Shown here: positions 55,171 through 64,000 of the stretch, piece after piece
Numbering within the stretch: position 1 is the stretch's first letter
Layout: each line of letters opens with the position of its first letter
Source of the DNA: Mikania micrantha
Lineage: Eukaryota; Streptophyta; Magnoliopsida; Asterales; Asteraceae
DNA length: 64,000 bases
NCBI GenBank assembly: GCA_009363875.1
Contig: CM018681.1
Location: 43,466,010 to 43,530,009, forward strand
Reading direction: 5' to 3'
Program-made: the position numbers and the translations under genes
The notes under the pieces: model-generated
What the model was told of the DNA's origin: nothing
The model's input: the letters and a program-made list of their open reading frames with translations, nothing else
The model's database searches: none

Positions 55171-57173
55171 TAGATAACTCAATCTTGTTTTGTCACAAAT
55201 TGTTTCTCGGCTCCACAGTCGAGCTCTTGTTTCAAATTGTCTCTAGCCACAGCTTCCTGTTGTGCTTGTATGATTTGTTCTCTCAAACTTGTTTGCACGG
55301 TCATTCCCATTGCTCGAACGCGTAAGGGTTTGACTCTTTCCTTCCGACTCAAAGCATCTGCAACAACATTTGCTTTGCCCGGATGGTATTTGATCACACA
55401 ATTGTAATCGTTTAGGAGCTCAACCCAACGTCTCTATCTCATATTAAGATCCTTCTGATCAAATATATGTTGTAAACTCTTGTGATCTGTGAAGATAGTG
55501 CATTTAGTACCATACAGGTAATGTCTCCAAATGTTTAAAGCAAAGACAACAGCTCCCAGTTCTAAATCATGTGTTGTGTAATTCTTCTCGTGTACTTTTA
55601 GCTGTCTTGAGGCCTAAGCAATGACTTTATCTCGTTGCATCAAAACACATCTGAGTCCCTGATAGGAAGCATCACAGTATACTACAAAGTCATCATTGCC
55701 TTCTGGGAGTGTTAAGATTGGAGCATTGCACAATCTTTGTTTCAGGGTCTGGAATGCCTCCTCTTGTTTCTGTGTCCACACAAAAGGTTTACTCTTCTGT
55801 GTGAGTTTGGTGAGAGGCAAGGCTATCTTAGAGAAATTCAAAATGAATCTCCTGTAATAACCTGCCAATCCCAAAAATGATCTGATCTCTGTCGGCGTTG
55901 TAGGCACATCCCAGTTCTTGATTGCTTCAATCTTGGCTGGATCCACATGGATACCATCATTGTTAATCACGTGTCCTAAGAACTGAACTTCTCTTAACCA
56001 GAATTCACACTTGGAGAATTTGGCATAGAGTCGTTATTCCTTAAGGAGTTCCAAGACTATTTTGAGGTGTTGTTCATGTTCCTTCTCGTTCTTTGAATAA
56101 ATCAGTATATCATCGATGAAAACGATAACAAACTGATCTAAGTACGGCTTACACACCTGGTTCATTAAATCCATGAACACTGCCGGTGCGTTCGTCAGTC
56201 CGAATGGCATCACCATAAATTCATAGTGACCATATAGGGTACGAAAGACGGTCTTTGGTATGTCTTCCTCTTGAATTCGGAGCTGATGATAGCCTGATCT
56301 TAGGTCTATCTTTGAAAAGTATTATGCTCCCTGTAACTGATCAAACAGATTATCAATCCTCGGTAACGGGTACCGATTCTTTATGGTGAGCTTGTTGAGC
56401 TCTCTGTAATCGATGCACATCATGAACGATCCTTCCTTCTTCTTAACAAAAAGAACAGGAGCTCCCCACGGGGAAAAGCTCGGTCGGATGAATCCTTTGT
56501 CAAGTAGTTCTTGTAATTGGTTGGACAACTCCTGCATTTCTGATGGTGCGAGTCTGTAAGGAGACTTGGTTACAGGAGTCGCTCTCGGAATCAAATCGAT
56601 TCGAAACTGCACCGATCTCTCGGGTGGCTGCCCTGGTAAATCATCCGGAAACACGTCCGCATAGTCTCTCACAATTGGCCTGTCTTGATTCTTGATTGCT
56701 TTCTTGTCTTTCTCGATCACGTGAGCTAGGAATGCAATGCATTGTTTTCTGAGGTACTTGCGCGCCTTCATGCACGATATTATTTTGACACTGCATTTCG
56801 CTTGATCTCCACGAATCTCCAATATCTCATTGTTCTCCACTGGAATGCGTAGTAGTTTATCGGAACAGATGAACCCAACTAGGTTAAGAGATAGCCAATC
56901 CATTCCGATGATGATGTCGAAACTGCCCAGCTCCATCAGTATCAAGTCGATGGAAAAAGTGTGATCACCAAGTGTTAGTGGGCAATTCCTAAGTATTGTG
57001 TCTACTGTGATCTGTTTGCCGTTTGCTATCTCAATAGTGTAACGGAAGTCTAACAATTCCTCAACATAATTAAGATGGCATGCAAAGTCGGATGAGATAA
57101 AACTCTGATCCGCACCAGTGTCAAATAATATGGATGCATAGAAGTCAGATAAGAGAAATGTACCCGTGATCAC
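55171..57173 (-). pseudogene. Element C protease, reverse transcriptase and RNase H
   Basis: Protease: SILFDTGADQSF (intact DTG) and IIIGMDWLSLN. RT: SPYRLAPSEMQEL, GAPVLFVKKKEG, CIDYRELNK, MPFGLTNAPAVF and the active site VFIDDILIYSK. Connection: VQFLGHVINNDGI and FLGLAGYYRRF. RNase H: VVYCDASYQGL, TDHKSLQHIF, ANVVADALSRK. In-frame stops include 56322-56324 (TAA), about 56034, about 55614, near 55436 and 55179. Several fit Gln, Arg or Trp codons changed by C-to-T on one strand. This is the longest near-complete Tekay-like pol in the window apart from that of E. Confidence 0.9.
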
Positions 57174-57182
57174 ATTCGGGTC

Positions 57183-58495
57183 CTATCGAGCAGCAGCTGC
57201 TCCAATCTGGAAGACTCGTCCTCTTGGTGCTTGAGCCCTTTGTTGATTTTTCTTGGGACAATCCCGAGAAAAGTGTCCAGGCTCGCCACAGTTGTAGCAA
57301 GACCTGTGATCAGCAGCAGTAGTAGCTGCATTGTTGATTATGTTCGGAGCTCCCGTGTTCCTGCAGCGGTTGGCCCAGTGACCAAACTTTCCACAGTTTG
57401 TGCATTGCTTGCACTGAGTGTTTGGTTCATGATGATACTGGCAAGTGTTGCACAAAGGTGCCGTGCCAGTGTAGGGCTTTCTGATCTGTAGTGGTGGTGG
57501 TTGGTTGACCATCAGTGTCCGGGTGGTCGCAACAAAATTTCGAACCACCTTTTGTTTCTTCGCCGGTCTTTTATCTGACTTTCTTGAAGTTCCAGCTTTG
57601 GCTGAGTCAGCCTCTTTCTTGATTGCCCCAGAGGCAACCATCACATTTGTCATTGTTGATGACAAAATAACAGCCATTTCCATGGTTGTTGGATGAGCAG
57701 CATGGATAAAACCTTGCATACAAGCCGGTAATCCCCCGATATACCGTTCAATTCTCTTTTCCAGTGTTGGCACTATATCCGGTGCCAATATGCCAGCTCA
57801 TGAAATCTTGTGGTGTAGGCCAGATGCCCAGCACCAATCATAACCAGATTGAGTAATTCAGTCTCAACCTTCTTGATTTCGTTCCTTTGGCAAAACTCTG
57901 CCCGCAGTAATGCCTTGAAGTCATCCCAAGGCATTGACAGGGCCTCATCCCTGCCTCTGGTATTAACCTGAGAGTTCCACTAAGTTAAAAATCGCTTGTG
58001 AAATTAAACCGCAGCATACTTCACCCTATACTGTTCCGGACAGTTGCTGATCTCCAGTGTTGTCTCCATCTTTTTGATCCATTGGATCAATCCAACGGCA
58101 CCCTCACTGCCACTAAAGCTCGGTGGCTTGCAACCTACAAAGTTTTTGTAGGAATAGTCTTGGTGATGACGGTTGTTTCCGCTGCCTTCTCCAGATGAGT
58201 TGGCAACGTTGTTGCTGTTGTTGGTATTGATCCGGTTCATCATCTCCGGGATCACATCCCTCAGTTGACTGGTCAGTAGTGTCGCCAGTGCTATCGTTGC
58301 CGGATCCAACTGATGAACTGGTGGCGGTGGAGGAGGGGCTGGTTGTGTAGGAGAGTCAGTAGGTGAAGGTGTAGATGAGTGTAGTGCCAAGTCTTGTGGT
58401 GGTGGCAGTATAGTAGGTGGTTGTCTTCTCGGCGGCATTCTGATCATAACCGAAAGAAAATCGGTTAGTGCAGTGATCAGATGCAGAAGACACAT
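57183..58495 (-). pseudogene. Element C gag, broken
   Basis: It starts at an ATG (58493-58495); the conserved MIRMPPRRQPP lies 16 residues in. The proline-rich N terminus is followed by SYKNFVGCKPPSFSG and LIQWIKKMETTLEIS. A TAA at 58004, a further stop and frame change between 57789 and 58003, and a stop at 57183 just before the protease phrase DPNVITG disable it. The knuckles CKQCTNCGKFGHWANRC and CYNCGEPGHFSRDC are intact. The family resemblance to TR-GAG Gag is strong, including the exact protein start context. Confidence 0.9.
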
Positions 58496-58593
58496 GCAAA
58501 TAGAATCCTATGTCACATGATCTCTACATGAGGGTCCCTAGGTTATAGTCTAGGCCAAACCGTTTAAGTAATATGACCTATATTTCTCTATAA

Positions 58594-58611
58594 CCTTGGC
58601 TCTGATACCAA
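58594..58611 (-). other. Primer-binding site of element C
   Basis: The minus strand reads TTGGTATCAGAGCCAAGG, two bases from the LTR. Confidence 0.9.
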
Positions 58612-58978
58612 TCTGTCACACCCCGAGCCGACGGGAACGGATCGGGTTTTCCCGTCGGCCGGAAGGTTCCCGGGGCGCGATATCGTGAGTGATAATCGAA
58701 TGATCAGATTGTTTACATAGCACATGATAAATAAATGAGAAAAGCTAATACATCAATGATATAGAATTACAAGATTAAATTACAATGTATCGTTCATAGT
58801 TTAACCAAGCAAATCTATCAAAAGAATCAATGTAACTATATCTTGTATCTGTACAAGATACACAAACGATGTTTCATTGTTCTTGTCACCCAAAAGCATG
58901 CAACACAAAATAAAGCTAGGTCTTCTAAAAGTCCACTAGCTTAGTCCATGCATGTAAGTAGCTACACCTGTTCATCAC

Positions 58979-60563
58979 CTGAGAAAAACATGCATTTAAA
59001 CAAAGTCAACACTAGGTTGGTGAGTTCATAAGTATGTTAGTTGAAAAACTTGATTCATTCACATGCACCATCACAATGTTAATCATGTACTTGTATGTTA
59101 TTTGATTCACCTGTTCACCCAATGGCTTCTCCCTAGTTGTATTTACAAGTGATGTGACACCCGATCAAACATGCTTATATATAGTGCATACGAAAGGATC
59201 AAGCCCAGACGCCATCCCACCACATTCTCAAACAACTTTCACACTACTTGCAATTCAACTATGGATTTCCATTTCCCATATCACCTGTTCATCTCGTTTG
59301 TTAATCACCTATTATCTCATGTGTAGAGTAATATAATAATAAAGGTTTAGTTATCAAACCGAAGTATTGATAACCCTTTTTATGCGTTAAGGATAATAGA
59401 TTTATCAAATCTGATCCTTGTATTATTCTATTACATGGGGGGTTAACGGTAGTCACTTTTAAATATTAAGAGTGTTAGTTAACCAATTGTAATTTGTTCT
59501 CAACTTGTAGTGCATAGAGCCTAAAAGGAAACCATTGAAATCCTCACGTAATAAGATTTCAATGCATCTGATTTACCTCTACCACTTTGTGTACCCATAG
59601 ACATCATCGAAACAGTTACTAGTAATATGACTTGAGAATATAATTTACTCAGTCTACTAGTCAATGAAAACGATGGATTAATTACTTATCACTGCAGATT
59701 AATATCATCATGTGTCGCTTTCTAGAACCTGACTTGAAGTCGCCCTGTCACCGGTCATACGTTACCGGCCAATGAATCAATACGATCAACATACTAGCCC
59801 TACAAGCTAGAGGTTTGTCAAACCTATGGTACCACTATGCTATCGTCGGTTTAGTCACGTCAAACTAACTGGTCAGCAAATTGTAGGGGCTTACATGATC
59901 AACTTGTATAAATGGCACATGATTGAAGTGATATAATACAACAGGTCAATAGTAACTAATTGTAATTGTGTTCATCCGTGTTATTGTTCTTAATGTCATA
60001 TGTTCTCAGTGTTATTAACAATGTTAAATAAGAACTTGTCTTATTACATTAGGTTAATTATTGGGTGAATGATGTTGTTATCATGAAGTTACATTATCAT
60101 GATTAGCATTCTTTGTTCCATGTTCTCCTGTAATATGTGTTGAGTTGTAAAGAAAAGTGTTAAAAGGACTTGTCCTATTACACTTACTTAACTCTTGTGT
60201 CGAGTGTTATTACAAAGATACATAGTATCTTTATAGCATTCATATGTTTGCCTGTGATTATTCTAATGTTTGTTTTTGTAAGAATAACTAGGTGTTAAAA
60301 GATAAAACCTTACAACTATGTTATTATAATGTGTTGATGAACTACTAAGATATATTATCTTGTTCATCTGATTTTCTCTGTCATATCATGAACATACAAG
60401 CATGCGTAATGATAAGCGATAATAAACAATTAAGTATTATCTAAAATCAATGTAATAGCAATATGTTAAGCAAAACATTTAAGTAAATAAAAGTAAGCAT
60501 GTTTCTCAGCCCCGAGAGTTTAAAATCAGTTAAGATTAAAGTAAAAGAGGCATATGAACTCAC
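58979..60563 (-). other. Predicted second leader intron, element C 5' LTR
   Basis: Donor CACAAG/GTGAGTTCAT; acceptor with CTCACCAACC, TTGAC and TTTTTCTCAG. GGTGAGTTCAT at 60554-60564 is complementary to 59019-59029; the helix can extend one further pair in this copy. Confidence 0.5.
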
Positions 60564-61009
60564 CTTGTGGTTGTAGTGGTTGGCTTAGCTTAAATGAAGG
60601 ATGCATGCGCTCTTGATTGTACTTGAGTTTGTTTTCACGATCCTGTATTGATTTCATGTTGTATGTAATTCTTATTAGTAATACTTATAGACCTTTGTGT
60701 GTGTGTAGGTGTTAGCAATAAAGTGGCTAACACTTGCGAGTCACGGTCCCCATTCGGCCCTATGTATTTGTTATGAGTTTTACATGTTCACTTACTCGCT
60801 CAACATAATACTTGAATTCGCTAGTTAAAATCTTCAACTACATTGGTTTAGATTTATGGGCCTAAGTCCATAACTTTGCCATTCAACCTAAGTGTGATCT
60901 TAGGTTTATAGATTAACATTTTCAAGTGTTGGTTTTGTTAGACCCAAAACAATTTATTACATAGTCAATTAATAACCATTAATTCATGAATCGGGTTTCA
61001 TTTAAAACT

Positions 61010-61800
61010 GTTGGGCCGAATGTCATCCTTGTGAGTCTCATGTGTTAACCGTGGGCCAAAATGTTATGTATGTGTGGGTCGGTTATGGGTCTTGGGCCGA
61101 TTGATGGGTGGCCCTTGGGCCGGTTTATTGGTGTTGGGCCGAGGCAAGGAAATTGGCCAATGTGTATCGTTGGGTCGTAATCGTTTTACTGGGCCGGCTA
61201 AAAAGCCTCATGGATTACATTAACCTGTAGGCCGAAAAATTCCTAAACATAAACGAGGTGGGATACTCGGTGCATCAACCAGCGAACCCTTGGTTCGTTT
61301 GAGCAAAGGTTCGGCTAAAGGAGGGTGTAGCCTCCCAGGTTCGTGACATCTTGTTGTAGTTCGTGGCTATCCAAGGTTCGCTAGTTGGTTACGTGTTTGG
61401 CTAATGTTAGCATAAAGGTTCGATGGTCATGGGACGGTTCGGCTACTAAGGTTTCCCTACACAGGTTCACGACTTCTGGAGAGGCTCGGCAGGCATGTGC
61501 ACAGGCTCGCCACCTGCATGTTCAGTCTAAAAAGGTTCGTTTAACATGTGCATGGTTCGTTGCATCTGCATGGGGTTCGTGAGGTCCACAGGGTTCGTGG
61601 GATCTTAGGGTTCGTGGCTGCCTCCCCTAAGGTTCGGCGGTTACTGGTTCGCCTAAGGTTCGGGAATCACAGGCTCGTGGCAGATGGGGATAGGTTCGTA
61701 ACTCCAGGGTTCGTTGATCGCAGGAGGTTCGGCCAGCATGTACTAGGGTTCGCCCAATGTTATTGCAGGCTCGGCTACTAACAGCAAGTTCACGAATCTG
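61010..61800. repeat. TGGGCC array and GGTTCG cluster, element C 5' LTR
   Basis: Six TGGGCC words, with one of the 3' LTR set mutated to TGGGTC. A GGTTCG/GGCTCG run follows to about 61790. Apparent frames at 61385 and 61548 are by-products of these words. Confidence 0.7.
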
Positions 61801-62996
61801 TTATGTTTTCCTCATCAACATCGAACCAGTGGGGTCGTGGTGCGTTCTAGAGCTTCCCCCATGCTTGCACGAACCCTGTGAAGTTGGGATGATGGCCTAC
61901 AGTCGAGAATAACACGTTTATCAACCGGTTGGGTGGCTAGATCGAACAATGGTGGAAAACCCTACATTTTTAGACGTTCAAGTTCGAATACCTTGATTTT
62001 GGCCGGGGTAATTACTCAGATCTGTTGTACTTCCTTGTAGAGGAGGTTGAGAGCTTCGCGTGGACACCAAGAACGCCCAAATCCGTCCACAAACGAGTGA
62101 GATATGAGGGATTTAAGGTTGAAACTGGTGGTAAATGGTGGCATCCGGAAATTCAATGTAAAGAGAGTGGGAGGTGATGAAATGAACAAAGGGGGTTCAT
62201 TTAGATTATTCATACTCCGGGAGAATTCGGGTTCGTTTCGGTTGTTCGGTTTGTCTTTTCGTTACGTATCCGTAACTTTACGCGTAATTTAGGTGTCTTA
62301 AATTTAAAAGATGTTAATTTAATTATTTGATGAGTTTCAAAATTGTAAAATGTTATTTATTTAATTTTATTAATTTATGGTCGTTCGTGTCGTGTTTTCG
62401 TTTTCGTTTCGTCGGATCGCGTCACCATCGCGCGTATTCGTTCGAATCGTCATTCGAACGAACACGACGATGGTTTTGCTTTCCGACTTTTGTTTTCTAC
62501 TTTTCAGTAATCATTTCAAAACGTTAAGCTCACGGATATGTTTGTGTGAATCGTCACCCACGCAAACACACTGTCAGTTCGTTATTCTGAAGCAACATTG
62601 TAAATTATGCTTGAATTGTGTTTCCTCACTGTCGGACTCAACTAAACATCCTGTTATCACATTGTTTTCACATTGGATTGTCGGCCATCTGATTCCTGTC
62701 ATCTATGGATATCAGATTGCAACCGATTTGTTCTTATTATTTGTATGAACACTGTTGTTTCTCATGATTTGTTGTGTTACTATACATAGGTTTTCACTCA
62801 AATACTCACAACTACTGTTTCAAATGCGTGTTGTACTTACAGTATTTAAGTTTACACAAAAATACGTACAACTGTTTCTTGTATTTTGAATTCTGTTAAT
62901 ACAAGTATTGTTTATACATATGTAATTACACATAGTTACTATTGAAAGTACATATACCGTACGGACTTGCCGGCCGGTCAAGTACTAGTTGTCACA

Positions 62997-63794
62997 TTTG
63001 ACAAACGAGCATTGACCTGGTGGAATGCCCAGGTTCAAACCAAGGGAAGACATGAGGCGTTGAATATGCCTTGGGAGGATTTCAAAATATTATTGAGGGG
63101 CGAGTTTTGCCCAAGGAACGAATTAAAGAAAGTACAAACCGAACTACTGAACCATCTAATGGTGGGGGCTGGACATCTGGTGTACACCACTAAATTTTAT
63201 GAACTGGCAGCATTGTAACCCGACATCATACTGACTCTAGAGAAAATGATCGAACGATATGTTGGTCGACTACCAGCTTGTATTCAAGGGCATGTGATTG
63301 CTGCCCATCCAACCACACTAGAGATGGCTGTCACATTGTCAGCTACACTGACTGATGTGATGGTTGCCTCTGGTGCACTAAAGAAAGAATCTGGAAGTAG
63401 CCAGGGAGGAACTACCCAGGAGCCAGATCAACACCCCGGCAAGAAACAAAAGGTCGTTAAGAATTTCGCAACGACCACCACTACCAAACAAGTTGTGCAT
63501 ACTTAACCACAACTAAATCGCCAACTATATACTGGCACGGCCCCATTTTGTGATAAGTTTCGGTATCACCACCAACCAGGCACGATATGTAGACAGTGCA
63601 CTTTTTGTGGAAAGATAGGACACTGGTCCAGGTTCTGCAAGACCCAAGTGCCTCAACAAAGAGCTAATCAAGGAGTGGCACGAACCACTATACAGAATGA
63701 TCATGGTTCCTGCTACACCTGCGGGGAACCATGACACTTTGTGCATAATTGCCCAAAAAAGGTGCCGCCAAGAGGACAAGCACCGAGGGGATGA
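62997..63794 (+). pseudogene. Gag of gypsy element D, interrupted by element C
   Basis: It starts mid-protein at FDKRALTWWNAQVQTKG directly after the C LTR, so the N-terminal half lies beyond the insertion and is not recognisable in this window. It continues PWEDFKILLRGEFCP, YVGRLPACIQGHVIAAHP and the knuckle CRQCTFCGKIGHWSRFC. The second knuckle, CYTCGEP, is broken by TGA where Gly is expected. Other stops: 63216 (TAA), 63504 (TAA) and 63792 (TGA). It is closest in phrasing to element C gag. Confidence 0.85.
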
Positions 63795-64000
63795 GTGTTC
63801 ATGACAGGGGCGACCGTTGCATGCCAGAACCCTGACATGGATACTGGTATGTTTTCATTTATAATCTTTGCACTTTTATTATTTAATAGTAGCGTGGATT
63901 ATTGTTTTGCCTTTTTAAAGTTAAGTACTTTACTTACTCATACAGAGGCGACACTAGAATTCCTTCTAAAACTATTATAGTAGTAGGAGGTAAACAAATA
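63795..64000 (+). other. Element D sequence after the gag end
   Basis: After NPDMDTGM the similarity to a gypsy protease stops and AT-rich sequence follows (starting GTATGTTTTCATTT). This is the same point where the TR-GAG Gag ends. It could be a gag-only element, an intron, or decay; the window ends too soon to tell. Confidence 0.4.

Larger units (their letters stand above)
26250..62996 (-). mobile_element. Gypsy element C (Tekay-like), split by element E
   Basis: On the minus strand: 5' LTR (58614-62996), primer site, gag, protease, RT, RNase H, integrase, polypurine tract, 3' LTR. The 3' LTR survives as 26250-26870 plus 50729-53810, because element E inserted between them. Its outer end (about 665 bases by comparison with the other LTR) is missing where element B begins. 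The two LTRs agree closely, about 96 percent by eye in the stretches I compared. The right flank is gag of element D starting TTTGA; the left duplication cannot be found because that end is lost. Confidence 0.8.
58614..62996 (-). repeat. Element C 5' LTR (4.4 kb)
   Basis: It runs from TGTCACACCCCGAGCC to CTAGTTGTCACA. In sense: paired dyads near 62438-62463 and 62540-62567, damaged TATA (62209-62214), donor at 61991, GAACC/GGCCCA composite, predicted exon 60564-60642, a single dyad-type TATA module near 59170-59195, and acceptor at 58979. No gene is present. Confidence 0.9.

Overview
The window is plant nuclear repeat DNA, with no host gene that I can support. The evidence is Ty1/copia and Ty3/gypsy pol genes with plant-type methionine-tRNA primer sites (TGGTATCAGAGC), Tekay-like chromovirus integrases ending in a chromodomain-like segment, AT-rich spacers, and many nonsense codons of the kind left by cytosine deamination. 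A eudicot, possibly of the daisy family (Asteraceae), is my inference from the style of the element families; it is not proven here. There are no rRNA or tRNA genes and no CRISPR array.

Layout. 1-1641: a minus-strand gypsy pol relic. 1642-8084: a plus-strand copia element (5' LTR, primer site, broken gag, protease, integrase, RT) cut off just after its YVDD motif. 8085-8848: two related gypsy LTR ends joined tail to tail. 8670-26249: gypsy element B (plus), gag-less, its pol split at 9415-20336 by TR-GAG1. 26250-62996: gypsy element C (minus); its left LTR lacks its outer end and is split at 26871-50728 by gypsy element E (plus). E's 5' LTR is itself split at 28144-38941 by TR-GAG2. C sits in the gag of another gypsy element, D, which resumes at 62997. 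Target-site duplications are readable for TR-GAG1 (TTTCC), E (ACTTG) and TR-GAG2 (GCAAC/ACAAC).

TR-GAG1 and TR-GAG2 are the most coherent units: LTRs of about 4.4-4.6 kb around less than 2 kb of internal DNA that holds only gag, a primer site and a polypurine tract. TR-GAG2 has an uninterrupted 462-residue Gag and nearly identical LTRs. It looks young and must use RT and integrase made elsewhere, most plausibly by a Tekay-like relative whose termini resemble its own.

The strongest unexplained signal is in the long LTRs. Several families share a TATA box with a CT-rich leader, a GT donor, an exon of about 77-80 bases with a GTGAGT-type donor, and a textbook 3' splice site (TTGAC branch-like motif, pyrimidines, TTTCTCAG). 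The inner donor is complementary to a site just upstream of that acceptor, and the pairing is kept in B, E and the TR-GAG/C group although the bases differ. A second dyad, around an invariant GTGACGAT, also changes in a compensatory way. I infer that much of these giant LTRs is a spliced, structured 5' leader.
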